A DNA stretch of 64,000 bases from Axinella damicornis (taxonomy: Eukaryota > Porifera > Demospongiae > Axinellida > Axinellidae): NCBI GenBank assembly GCA_963931865.1, contig OZ007510.1, forward strand, positions 5,929,399 through 5,993,398, given 5' to 3'. The notes beneath the pieces are model-generated. The model was given only the letters and a program-made list of their open reading frames with translations, searched no databases and was not told where the DNA came from. The stretch's first letter is position 1. The number at the start of each line of letters is the position of its first letter. Shown piece by piece: positions 12,001 through 21,963 of the stretch. The translations under genes were made by a program, and so were the position numbers.

Positions 12001-15000
12001 CATGGGTACCGCGATCTCCGAAACCAAGTTGATGGATAAATGGGCAGCATCAAAGCGTACACAAGTTTCAGCAATACTTTGCATCAAACTGCTCCCTCTG
12101 CTTGAAAATGCCCTAAAACTCAATTTTAAGGCCCTCTACGAAACTGAAAATTTGGACCCTCTCCAAGGCCCCACCCACACTCTGACCCCATCATCAATAC
12201 ACACACAAAACAGGCCCCAAAACTACGGATGGATTTACCACCTGCTCTCCTCACTTGCAGGCTACAGCCCAAAACTCACTGCCACCCTCAAAAACAGAGG
12301 TTTGGCTACCCTAGGCTTTCAAAAAAAATTCCACGCACACCAACTAAAACCGACTCAAGCCAAGGCCAGTTTCCAAAAGGTCAACCTACCCCCTGCAAAA
12401 CTAGGGATGCTTTTCCACGTTCACCTCTCGGTTACCGAGTTTTGGCCACACATCTACTCCCTCTCACCAGCCCAGTCCAGCTACCAAACCAGCCAAATTC
12501 GCCCTAACACGAAAATGGGCGGGGCCTGTAATGCCGAAAGGTCAACTCTCTAGAGTACCTTGGCCAGGGAGCTGTCGGAGGCTGTTCACTTTCCAGGCTG
12601 TTCTTCGGCCACTTCAGCAGACCCACAAACATTCCTGCTCACTCCACCTAGCTATTCACACACAGATAGCCCATCGCCACATTCAATCAGCTAGAATAGC
12701 TTCTTACTTAAAAAAAAAAAAAAGAAAAAAAAAAAAGAGTGTTCAAACAAATCTTCAAAGTACCGCACGGCCACATCAGAGTACCGAGAGTACCGAGAGT
12801 ACCGATTTGAAACTCGAAAGGGCCGCTAGCCGCATCAAAGAAAGAAGCCCCCCTTGTTTATTCCGGTTGCCGCCATGGGAAAACGTAAACAGATGAATAA
12901 CTCTAAATAACCGTATGCAAGTGACGTCATCTCATTAATTATTCATGAGCAAAATTGCGCGATTTCGCCGATGCCGTGCTTCCTACCTTAAAGAGCGTTA
13001 CTTATGCATTCTACACCCACACACACACACACAGGTCCGCTGGCGAGAGACACTACACACCCTCCACTCCCAGCTGACAACCCTGGCCGGTGACTCCCTC
13101 CTGACTGCTGCCTGCCTGGTGTACTCTGGTCCATTCACCCCTTCCTACCGCCAGCCACTGCTAGCAAAGTGGAGACATGCCTGTCAGGAGAACAAGCTTC
13201 CCGTAGATACCAACTTCTCAATTCAAGAATCACTGATGGAGTCTGAAGAGGTATTGTTGTTACTTCACCAACCATTCAAAGTGTGCCTCTATAAATGTGT
13301 TCCATTAATGATATTGAGGTCACTATAGCACTCCAGATATATGACACATTGCATAGAATATTTCTGCACACTCTCTCACAGAGTTAACATTTCTTCTCCC
13401 TAGATCCAGGAGTGGTACGTGCAAGGACTTCCCCGGGACACACACTCCATTCAGAATGCCACAGTTGTCACCCACTGTGAGAAATGGCCCCTCATCATAG
13501 ACCCTGAGGGGCAAGCTACAAAGTACGTGTGAAGTCAGGCACATGCATAACTTTTGAGAGTTTCGTAGTCTCTCACTAATTCGCCCCCCAATTTTGTACT
13601 ACTTTGAGCTAATGTGGGGACAGGGCTTTTACTCTAATGTTCAACTACAAGCCCCCCACGAGTCGAACTTACCCTACACATGTACGTACGTACGGGGGGG
13701 AGGGGAGGAGGTGTTTACTCGAATGGGATGTATTAGCATCCATTTCTACACTCTTATTAGCTATTAACAAGCCATTAGCTATGCCATGATAATCTGATGT
13801 ATATTGTATCATGTAGGTGGTTGAAATGCTCACTGAAGGAGTGTGGCCTCCTGGTAGTACCTTATGGTAGTAAACAGCTCTTTAAGATCCTGGAGGAGGC
13901 AGTTAGGGCTGGATTACCCATCTTAGTTGAGGTAAGCACAATTCTGTGTTCCACACAGGTGGAAATATAGGAGGGGGGGGGGGGGCTTGAGCAATGTTGC
14001 CATACTATCCACATGGTTTCCACTTGTGGCTGTACACTTCAGCCCCCTCACAAAGCTCTTTGAGTACGAAGGTGTTGCCAACAGCAACTTACATTACCTA
14101 CATAGTTTATGTGTGTTGGGGTACATCAACACATTAACCATGTTGTGTGCATGTGTGAGGTAATGTAGTACTGAACCACGCACCACACCCACTGCAGGAT
14201 ATACCAGACAAGTTCAGTATGTTGTTGGATCCATTCCTGGTTAGACCCACGGCATCCAACCAGGGCCAGCTGCTGCTTAGGGTTGGAAAGACAGAAATTG
14301 AATGCAATCCTTCTTTCAGGTGAGACATCTGACAGCAGTTCCAGATACATACCTAATCTTGGTATCTTCATGTCCCGTTGCCTACTTTCATGCTATAACT
14401 AGCTGGCTGCATGAGTCTCTTAACATTTCATTCTGCTTCATTCTGAGTGTCATCGGCTCTTGGCTTCATACATTCAGACGATGTTGATTTGGTTCATTTG
14501 CTCACGTGCTATTTGCTGTTGTATATACTCTGGCAACAGGTTGTTCCTTGTGTGTAGACAGTCAGAGCCGACATTTCCCTCGGAAATGTGCAACAAGACC
14601 ACTGTGGTGAATTTCTCTGCTACATTCAAGGGCCTTCAAGACCAACTTCTCTCCCTTGTGATAAATTTGGTGAGGAAAAATTAAGGCTTCTGAGCTAGCA
14701 AAAGTACTCCACATTCAGGTCACTGTATACCTGCATAGTCTTGATCTATATCATTTCCTCAAGTTTGAGAAATGATTAGCAGTAATGTTGTGCTAACTAC
14801 CTGGTTGGCACACTGATCATGTCTCTCATTTTTTGCTACTTAGGAGGAGCCAACTTTAGAAGTACGGTACAGTGACCTCCTCCTGAGCATTGCATTCGAC
14901 AAGAGAGAGCTAAGAGTGCTTGAGCAACAGCTACTAAGGATGTTGAAGAGCGTATCAGGTGAGAGTTTGGTGGGAAGGGGAATTGAGCAATGGGGAAAGG

Positions 15001-18000
15001 GTGGGAAGTAGCCTTGTTCTCAGACCTTCACTATACCTCCAGCTTCTGGAATGAATTTCTGGCAAGCTCATAGCCTTTTCTTGTAATGTCCATCCAATGG
15101 CCGGGGGTTATATAGAGCATTCACCTTGTCATGTGTGTGACGACAAGATCTCCCAGGCCTCCCCCCTCCACACTGCAAGCAATTAAAGACTGGAGATAGT
15201 GAAGGCCTGGGAACAAGGAAGAAGACAGGGTGGGGAGAGGAGGCGGGGAGAGAGGGAGGGAGGTAGGGAGGGGGGAGGGGGAGGGGGAGGGGGAGGGGGA
15301 GGGAGGGGGGAAGAAAGAGGAGGAAGGGAGGGGAACCAAATTGAAACAAAAGACATGGTTCTGATGTAGCACTGGACAAGAATTATTAAGTAAATGAATC
15401 CTTATAAGATTGTCACATGCACTATTTCAGGCAGCATCCTTGATAGTGAAGAGCTGATAGTGGCTCTAAAGGAAATGAAACAAGTATCCACAGATGTGGA
15501 GGAACGTCTATCGAAGGCACAACAGACCAAGGATAAAATCACTGCAAGCAGACACCAATATCAAACAGTAAGTCCTTGTAATTGATGTCACACGGGTATA
15601 GTTTATCTGTCTTTATTTTGAACTTCTAGGTTGCAACCCGTGGATCAATCCTTTACTTCAGCACACTGCCACTGAAACACTTGGGACCCATGTACCATTT
15701 CTCCATTGAGTGGTTTCAGGAAGTATTTTCAGAATGCATCCAAGCTATTGGTGCTCCAATGACTTACTCAGAAGACGATAGTGGGTTGCAATTATTCAGG
15801 GACTACTTAGTGAAGATCATCAAGCAGCTCACAATCACTATCTGTGAAAAGGTTTCCATTGCCTTGGATTCCAAAATCCACCTGGCATTTATACTCAAGG
15901 TCTGCTGTTCAATATTGATGCACGGCGATGAGATCTTGGGTATCAAGCCAACCATTGACCAGAGTGAATGGCTTGCACTTGTACGAGACTCTCAACCTTA
16001 CCGTATTCCTAGTGGATTTGAACTCGGTGAGACAGGGCACCGAACATCTGCCTTTGTGTCCCCAGCTCTCTCATCTACGGCCAGCCCACTACATTCAAGG
16101 AGACTCACTAGTGGTCATCAGCAAAAGCACACTTCATCTGGCAAACAAAAGAAGTTGGAACGGCCAACATTTCTGTCCCAGGAAATGTGGGCTGCCTCTT
16201 CACTACTTGAAAAGCTGGCCCCCAGCAGCTTCAGTGACCTACAGAGACACATAGTCATAAATGCTAATGTCTGGCAATCCTTCGTGAACTCACCTCTCCC
16301 ATGGGAATTTAGATTTGAAGTGAGTGACAGTGAAACATCTACTACTATCGGAGACTCACACAAGTCCTTCCAAGGCTCTAAAAAGAGGAAATTGTCAAGA
16401 TCGGCAACTTTTGTTCCTACCACATTGACACCCTTCCAGAAACTTCTTCTGATTAAGAATTTTCATCCAACTAATTTGGCATCTGCAGTGCAATTGTTTA
16501 TTCAGCGAGAGCTGGGACCAGAGTACATTGTCAAGCCCCTACTAGACATGCAGAAGGTCTACAACGCGGCAAATTGTTTTACTCCTGTGGTTTTCATCCA
16601 GGCACAAGGTTAGCAACATACAACAGTGTAGCTAACAGTTTGCTGCATTTGCCACTACTGTTTTGTGGAAGTATTACAAAGTGCAGTTTGCTGTCAGCTA
16701 GTTACAAGCACAAGTGTAGTGGAAGAGTTGAGAAGAATGTTTCTCCCCCTCTCAATCTCCTTCAGGCACGGACCCAACTGCATCCTTGCTGCAGTTGGCA
16801 GAGCAGCTGCTCCCAGCCCCAGCCCTGCTAGGTAGTGTGTCTCTGGGTCAAGGACAGGGAGAGAAGGCCAGGGAGCTCATTTATTCTGCTGCTCACAAGG
16901 GGAAGTGGGCATTCCTGCAAAATTGCCATCTGTCTCCTTCCTGGATGCCAGAACTGGAGGCCGTTTTGAAGAGGTAACATATTATGCGGTTTGTTCAAAT
17001 GACTATAGTTTCAAGTTTAATTTGTGGTCTCTTCAGTCTCTGTGTTGAGGAGGTCCATCCAGACTTCCGCCTGTGGCTCAGCTCAAAACCTACTGCAGCT
17101 TTCCCATCAAGTGTCTTGAAATCAAGTGTCAAGGTAAGTGGCAAGTTATATATATGACACGATATGGAGATTCCCCGTCATTAGATGTAGCAAACATACA
17201 ATCTCCACTTAGTTGTCCTCGATAGTGCTGTAGCACTTTGTGATTATCTTTGTTGTACACAGGTCTCACTGGAACCCCCTCGCTCCTTAAAATCCAATCT
17301 TCAGCTGCTACTCTCCTCCACTGGAACCCCAATTGTCAATGCCGAGACATTCAATGGAGGAGATGGAGCTTGGAGGCAGCTGGTGTTTGGCCTCTCTGTG
17401 TTCCATGCGGCAGTCAATGCAAGGAAGAAGTATGGAGTTGTAGGATGGAGAGTGCCTTATGATTTCAGCGCTGCAGATTTGCAGGTTAGCACTGTTCTTT
17501 CATTTGCTTCGCATATTGTATAATGATCTTCTACGTATATCCATCCAGCTTGAAGCCATGCAACTCAAAACTGTATACACAGGCTGTCAAAATGCATGAA
17601 TGTCTTTTCCCCTCATCCACTGCAGGTGACCCTCCAACTGCTACAGTCTGTTGTTGCCTCAGACACTTCTTCTCCACCTTGGGCAGCCGTTCACTACCTT
17701 GCTGGGGAGATCTGCTATGGGGGGAGGGTCACCGACACACAAGACCTCCATCTCCTGAGGGTACTACTGAGGAAGTTCTGCAGTCCAGAAGTACTACAGC
17801 AAGGCCACCTCTACATCAAAGATCTCCCAGTATGGTTGTATTTAGCTAGTTGTGTAATAATTTTGTTCAAATCTGGTCACAGAACACAATAGCTAATAAT
17901 ATTATACGCGTATAATGCTTGAATCATTACATACGTATGGTTCCAAGACTCTCATCAGTTCAAAGCATGCATGAGTGGGGAAGAATTTGGGATACCCTCA

Positions 18001-21000
18001 GTTGAGAGTCGTGAATTGATATCCCAGAACTGGAATCATATGTGTGCAATGATGTGTATACGTATACCATCATGCAATTGTGTTATAGTATGTATTAACT
18101 CCTGCAGGCATGTGGACCAATTTCAACTGCTGTAAGCTACAGTGAGTGCTGTTTACAAGTGGAGAGTCTGCCAGTGGAGGACCCAATAGAACTACTTGGT
18201 CTTCATCCAAGTTTGGAATCTGTGCTTACAGCTGTGGAGTCGGGACAGTTACAGGCCTCCCTGTGCTCCATTGAGTCCCCAGTTGAGTCCCAAAAGTGAG
18301 CAAATAGCAAACCAGTGACAATGTAACATGTTTGGAATTGTCTTATAAACTCACAAAACCTGTGGCAGGCAAAGTTGCCCACCGTTAAGCAGTTTAGCCT
18401 TATTCCCTCTCCCAGAAAACTGGGTGGAGTTTGAAAACTGGCTATTGACTACAGTGTAGTTTGTGTGTGCTAAGTCTGGAATTTTGTGCTCGTGCAAGTT
18501 CCAAATAGCCACTTCATATGGTTGCCTTATCGTTCCTTGTTGCAGCTCATACATTAGGTCTGATGATAATTTTGTTCTGGAGAAAATCCAAGAGATTTTG
18601 GAGAAGCTACCAGCAAGAATTGAGCTGCCACCACCAAACTCGACTGCACAGCATCAACATCTCTCCTCTGCAACATCTTCTCATCAGTCTCATGTACAGC
18701 TATCACCCTACTGGGTCCTACTGTCCCGGGAAGTGTCACAGTTGAATCACAAGCTGAGTGTGGTTTCTGGCTCCCTATCATTCCTCCGTGCTGCAGTGAA
18801 CGGTAGCAAAACCATGCTGGAAGATGATGAGACTGTATACCAAGCTCTCGTAACTGACACGGTTCCCAAATCCTGGCAGGTTTGTACTTCAAGAATCTTC
18901 TGTGCATGGCTGTGGGCAAACCCTATTCACCATGAGATACTGTGTCTTCCATCTTGCAGCTTGGCGCATACTTTAGCAGTGATGTCACCATTACCAAGTG
19001 GTTTGAGCACTTCTCCGATTGCTACGAATTTATAGCCAAGTGGGCATCTATGAACACACCAGCTAACCAGTTGGACACCAAGCTGCCAGCCACATTCTGT
19101 CTGTCAGCTCTCACCTTACCAAAAGGTATACTCCATACATACACTTTTTTCTAGTTTGCAAAATGTAGAACTGCAAATTACAGTATTGCATGGCTGTATG
19201 AGTCATTAATCACAGTGTTAGAGTGCATGTAGCAGTTTGAGCAGACAGCCCAGCCACTCAAACAGCAGCGCCATCAGTATGCATGCATTCATATTCAGTG
19301 TAGCTCATCTCACACCTTAGCTGTGCATGTTCATCAAATTCAATTCTTCAACTAACTTCTGTGTGGTATCGATCATGTTCCATTCATTCTGTTATGGCAT
19401 CCTGCAGGACTGTTTACTGCAGTGGTGCAGGACTTCTCAAGGAAGAGTGAAGTTCCTCTTGAGACTGTGGTGTTGACATATAGAGTGGCTGGTCCAGAGG
19501 ATGAGGTAAGACTTGATTGCGTATAAATTCGATGGTACAGCTGTAGAGTCTCAATAGTCTTAGTGTAGCTAGCACCCAGAGCTAACCAGTGGCTCCTACA
19601 GTGTGGATACCAGTGCATGTGTGCATGGTGTTAGCTGAACCACTGTAAATTTTAACTGATGGACATTGACCCAAAATGGGAGGATACAGGGGTGTCCAGG
19701 ATTGCCATTGCATCAGGGACATATTGATAATTAGCTCACCTATGCTCTATTTGGAAGATGATGGATCTTTCTTTTTTTTTTAAACATTTTGGAACATGAT
19801 AATTCTGCTGTGTTTTCTGTTGTTCTGTTAGATTCCCAACGGAGCCATCACTGTTACAAAGCTGTGTCTGGAGGGATGTCGGTGGAGTGGGGAGCATGGA
19901 CTGGTGGAGCAAGATGCTAGTGGGAAGCGATGCTACGAGCTGCCAGATTTGATATGCTGTCCAATGGAGGTGAACATACAGTAGCTTTGATGGTCGTATT
20001 AGTGTGTTGTACGCATGATACCAATTATAGATTGTTGACTTGAGTAGACTCCAAAGTGCACATACTATACACATGGAAAGTGTTTAATGGATCTCATCAA
20101 TATTCAGTGAAGCACCAAGCTAACCAGTGGCCTAGCTCATTCCCAGGTCCATAGTGTTTTTGTTGTTGTTCCGTTTGCTTTGACAATGATACACGTGGAA
20201 TAAGTGGCGGCAATAAATGGGGGGGGAGGATTCACTAGCTACATGAATCAAGGTGGACTAGTTTGTTCAACAAGTCCTAGATCAATTCATCATCTTGTTG
20301 GCTTGCTTTGAGCACTCCACAGCTAGTCCAGAGTCCAATCACTCTAGACAACTCCGTTCGGCCACTATTTAAACTTAGACCTCACCTCCCTGCTTCCAAC
20401 CGATGTCACTCATGCTTCCAGGCCTTCCCCATATTTCTCTGCTAGCTCTTCCGCTTCCACGCATGCAAACCGAAGAACAAAAAACGGGGTAGGCCTGGGA
20501 ACGAGGCTAGTTGGCCCGCACTTTTAAAGAATTTATCATGGAGACATCCAATATTCTTGTACAACACCATCCTATAGAGGTAGGCTGATTTCAAGCGAAG
20601 CCAGGGAAGCCTATGCTTATTTAGATATGATTTATATATGCGCAGATGAAACCAGGAGCCCATAACGGGAAGGAGCGTCCAACTAGCATACCCATCAGTC
20701 GCAAGATTGCAGCATTTGACACTCCTTATACGGATTTCAATACCCGTTTGCGGTCTGTGTACGTGTACGGCTGCACGTAAGTAGGTGGGCAGGTGTCATG
20801 AGGTGTTGGTATGCTATCGTGGATGGTTAGTTTTTCACACGTCTGCGAGCCCTCACAGGCTTCTTAACAAAGCAGGTGCGAGTTGTAGCCCAGCCCTATA
20901 AGGCATTTTGTGCAACTGCTATCTTGCGAGTGATGGAACCCTAACAAGTACGGTAGTTTGACGCTCCTTCGCGCCGCTTCGCGGCGCTCATAAGCTCCTG

Positions 21001-21245
21001 ATGAAACCAGTGGATACAATTTTTCTCACGTAAGTATTATGTATTGATGAGGCGTCTATCAATTCGCTTCTGTTGTCCAGGTTGGCAGTAAACCAACTGT
21101 GCAGATGCACCTCTTCTATTATGAGTGTCCCTTATACCTCACACCAGCAAGGAGGCACTTCATTTCCAACGTTTCCTTGCCAACCAATGTGCAACCCGAT
21201 CACTGGACTCTGCAAGGAGTTGCTCTTTTTGCTGTAGTGACCTGA
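2..21245 (+). CDS. Axonemal-type dynein heavy chain, C-terminal 2,821 residues (5' partial, 40 exons)
   Basis: Motor subunit of a ciliary or flagellar dynein: ATP-driven movement along microtubules. What is read is the end of AAA1, then AAA2 to AAA6, the stalk with its microtubule-binding tip, and the C-terminal domain, in the order of the family. Exons: 2-85, 198-461, 562-979, 1082-1314, 1385-1447, 1531-2700, 2824-2952, 3121-3209, 3385-3604, 4189-4356, 4597-4749, 4972-5061, 5372-5569, 5967-6122, 6356-6565, 6991-7172, 7381-7513, 8253-8378, 8651-8745, 8947-9109, 9578-9805, 9993-10133, 13035-13250, 13404-13522, 13817-13931, 14198-14319, 14540-14669, 14844-14958, 15431-15567, 15630-16608, 16766-16973, 17037-17133, 17263-17484, 17626-17829, 18108-18295, 18546-18879, 18960-19125, 19408-19505, 19832-19969, 21081-21245. 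All phases agree and the sum is 8,466 nt. The stop is TGA at 21243. Divergent from textbook DNAHs; the paralogue is not assigned, and DNHD1 is an alternative. Confidence 0.95.
198..1447 (+). other. Dynein AAA2 module
   Basis: The exon at 198-461 holds an intact Walker A motif, GPTGGGKST, at 312-338. Next come INPKSLSLEELYG and EWKTGVL (exon 3), DGPVDPGWVEN with LDDSKLLCLTNGE (exon 4), then the sensor-like SPATVSRCGVIYM and the GWRP motif of exon 5. These are family landmarks in the expected order. Exon 3 carries an unusual acidic, Ser-rich stretch of about 70 residues after EWKTGVLANILSAF, in place of the short linker usual in DNAH proteins. Confidence 0.9.
1531..4356 (+). other. Dynein AAA3 module
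   Basis: A single large exon (1531-2700) holds the AAA2-AAA3 connector and the AAA3 Walker A, SKMGAGKTH (2407-2433). The usual first glycine of GxxxxGKT is a serine here, but GKT is kept. Exon 7 gives the Walker B-like ACLDDLSMAAVDSYGSQP and LLRQLMNEGGWYDRKH, and exon 8 the GQMGWR strand. Exon 9 ends in YVFCIRDLSK, matching the family FxxRDLSR motif. The HELLRVFHDR motif is in exon 10. Confidence 0.88.
4597..6565 (+). other. Dynein AAA4 module
   Basis: The AAA4 P-loop reads GVGGVGRRS (5375-5401). Axonemal dyneins usually have GVGGSGRQS, so the lysine-less axonemal form is kept, but Ser and Gln are replaced by Val and Arg. Later motifs are FHDLHELMICGEVAGLF (exon at 5967) and VRRNLHIALCFSP with LDEWP (exon at 6356), the landmarks that precede the stalk. 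The lack of a P-loop lysine argues against cytoplasmic dynein and for an axonemal type. Confidence 0.88.
5325..5362. repeat. (CA)n microsatellite in dynein intron
   Basis: CA dinucleotide run directly upstream of the acceptor of the exon at 5372. It replaces a normal polypyrimidine tract. Confidence 0.9.
7614..8215. mobile_element. TTAA-flanked non-autonomous DNA transposon (piggyBac/Kolobok-like MITE)
   Basis: A 602-bp element between TTAA at 7610-7613 and TTAA at 8216-8219, with short terminal inverted repeats CCCTTTAA and TTAAAGGG. TTAA targets and CCC...GGG ends are typical of piggyBac and also of Kolobok. It has no transposase frame. It contains small internal hairpins (for example TGACGCATAAATGCGTCA) and the ATGATATTCAT motif shared with 11228-11987. 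It lies inside a dynein intron. Confidence 0.75.
8817..8896. mobile_element. 80-bp foldback MITE, TAGTCGCG...GGCTA ends
   Basis: Arms near TAGTCGCGTTCCCAGGCTCC and GGAGCCTGGGAGTGAGGCTA pair with few mismatches. CCATGAAG is repeated exactly on both sides (8809-8816 and 8897-8904), an 8-9 bp target duplication. A member of the TAGNCTCG family seen throughout the window. Confidence 0.75.
9848..9906. repeat. Short hairpin remnant of the TAGCCTCG MITE family
   Basis: TAGCCTCGTTCCCAGGCCC, then CCCAGCTTT and the inverted AAAGCTGGG with AGGGCCTC. About 59 bp in a dynein intron; no target duplication seen. Confidence 0.55.
10248..11223 (+). mobile_element. TTAA-target element, copy 1 (976 bp)
   Basis: Bounded by TTAA (10244-10247) and TTAA (11224-11227), with outermost bases GGTAG and CTACC inverted. 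An internal open frame of 183 codons (10258-10809) starts MGTAISETKLMDKW; a second 92-codon frame overlaps it. An A-rich run of about 24 bases lies near 10965. Nearly identical to copies at 11992-12987 and 47804-48746, so insertion was recent. The protein matches nothing I recognise, and open frames in such young copies do not by themselves show coding. Non-autonomous piggyBac-like is the best guess. Confidence 0.7.
10258..10809 (+). CDS. Hypothetical 183-residue ORF inside TTAA element copy 1
   Basis: An open frame starting 10 bases inside the element. The predicted product is basic, Pro/Thr/Gln-rich in its second half, with no membrane segment, zinc finger or catalytic triad that I can see. 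The same frame is open in the other two copies (one Leu-to-Ile change in the copy at 48185-48736). It is not recognised as a transposase. It may be a real accessory protein or only an accident of young sequence. Confidence 0.3.
   Translation: MGTAISETKLMDKWAASKRTQVSAILCIKLLPLLENALKLNFKALYETENLDPLQGPTHTLTPSSIHTQNRPQNYGWIYHLLSSLAGYSPKLTATLKNRGLATLGFQKKFHAHQLKPTQAKASFQKVNLPPAKLGMLFHVHLSVTEFWPHIYSLSPAQSSYQTSQIRPNTKMGGACNAERSTL
11228..11987. repeat. Segment between two direct TTAA-element copies, rich in ATGATATTCAT
   Basis: 760 bp without a useful frame. It has four copies of TAATGATATTCAT (near 11317, 11538, 11673 and 11890), two of TTTAATGAGATTCAT (near 11477 and 11831) and several TTATTCATGA. 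The same words occur in the TTAA MITE at 7614-8215, so this is probably an older relative into which, or beside which, the two young copies landed. Confidence 0.5.
11992..12987 (+). mobile_element. TTAA-target element, copy 2 (996 bp)
   Basis: Flanked by TTAA at 11988-11991 and 12988-12991. Nearly identical to copy 1 and in the same orientation. It differs by one G within the A-run (near 12724) and by two extra GAGTACC units near 12780. The 183-codon frame runs 12002-12553 from the homologous ATG. Confidence 0.7.
12002..12553 (+). CDS. Hypothetical 183-residue ORF inside TTAA element copy 2
   Basis: Same predicted protein as in copy 1. An upstream in-frame ATG (11981) adds seven residues but lies outside the element, so the internal ATG is preferred. 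No function is assigned. Confidence 0.3.
   Translation: MGTAISETKLMDKWAASKRTQVSAILCIKLLPLLENALKLNFKALYETENLDPLQGPTHTLTPSSIHTQNRPQNYGWIYHLLSSLAGYSPKLTATLKNRGLATLGFQKKFHAHQLKPTQAKASFQKVNLPPAKLGMLFHVHLSVTEFWPHIYSLSPAQSSYQTSQIRPNTKMGGACNAERSTL
15009..15218. mobile_element. 210-bp foldback MITE, TAGCCTTG...CAAGG ends
   Basis: TAGCCTTGTTCTCAGACCTT and its inverted partner near 15195-15218 (AGGCCTGGGAACAAGG), both extended by CACTATA/TATAGTG-like bases. Lies in a dynein intron. Followed directly by a purine-only tract. Confidence 0.6.
15219..15335. repeat. Purine-only (G/A) tract
   Basis: Over 100 bases almost entirely G and A, including several GAGGGG units. Low complexity. The reverse strand gives spurious Pro/Leu/Ser-rich frames. 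Confidence 0.85.
17037..21245 (+). other. Dynein C-terminal domain
   Basis: Exons from 17037 encode FRLWLSS, EPPRSLKSNL, LVFGLSVFHAAVNARKKYG with GWRVPYDFSAADL, and HYLAGEICYGGRVTD, then the C-terminal globular region. That region includes VPKSWQ, LTYRVAGPED, LCLEGCRWSGEHGLV and ELPDLIC, ending in YECPLYLTPARR and PDHWTLQGVALFAVVT before the stop. A 1.1-kb intron (19970-21080) separates the last exon and holds dispersed repeats. Confidence 0.92.
20780..20925. repeat. Dispersed repeat D, copy 1
   Basis: GGTATGCTATCGTG, TTTTTCACACGTCTGCG, GCGAGTTGTAGCCC and TATAAGGCATTTTGTG recur in the same order at 40078-40173. The copy lies in the last dynein intron next to a TAGCCTCG-type MITE end (20491-20509). 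Type unknown. Confidence 0.6.
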
Positions 21246-21963
21246 CTAACTTGCATCAGTGCACTATAGGACTTACACAATTGCTGATACATAGATAAAT
21301 CTAGTGAACAATGCTTAGATTTGCCAGCTAAATGTAAAAATTAAGAATGCTGTACAATTTCTTTTGGTGATGGCAGGATAATTGCAAGTGCATGATTGTA
21401 AATGCTATACATTCTGTAATGTACATTCCTGGCAATCTCACTCCCTCGATCCCTCCCCTCCGTCTCCACCCTCCCTCCCTCCTCCCTTCCTCCTTCCATT
21501 GATCCCTCCCCCTTTCTGTCCAGTAATACATTACTGTGTATCCTAGATACCACTGCTACCAGAAGACAAGTACACACAAAAGCACATCACAATTACTGCA
21601 TGGAAAGTTGGTATATACTTTAATTAATCTCTGTACAATAATGGTAGCTAGGTTAAAGAGTTGACCAGTGCTATTATAGTTATAGTCCCCCTATACCCCA
21701 ATTGTCTCATTTTGCACTCACTTTAATATATTGTACAATGTTACATGGCCGGGGAGGAAAGGACTCAGTGTGTTCACCAACTGCATGGGCATTGTTAAAA
21801 GAAGTTCAGAGGTTGTGGATGATGGGGGACCATATAATATGGTGCATGCATGCAACCTCTGCATGCAACCATAGGCCTATAATGTGTGGTCAAGTGCCTT
21901 GAGTGTACATGTAGATTCAATTATTTCCCGTGCGATAAAAATTAAAGAAGACCGCAAATTCGG
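21246..21963. other. Intergenic: no gene seen
   Basis: Downstream of the dynein stop. Holds a pyrimidine-rich stretch (about 21430-21515) and AT-rich sequence. I see no exon with family-like content. Confidence 0.6.

Larger units (their letters stand above)
13035..16973 (+). other. Dynein AAA5 and AAA6 modules
   Basis: This part resumes after a 2.9-kb transposon-filled intron with VRWRE, LVYSGPFTPSYR and QGLPRDTHSIQNATVVTHC, then LIIDPEGQATKWLK. AAA5 motifs GLLVVPYGSK and LLDPFLVRP follow. AAA6 has VATRGSILYFS, PMYHFSIEWF, LTPFQKLLLIKNFHP and GTDPTASLLQLAEQ, then LGQGQGEKARELI and WAFLQNCHL. The 979-bp exon (15630-16608) contains a basic, Ser-rich insert of about 55 residues (roughly 16020-16160) between the AAA5-AAA6 helices, absent in most DNAHs. 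Confidence 0.9.
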
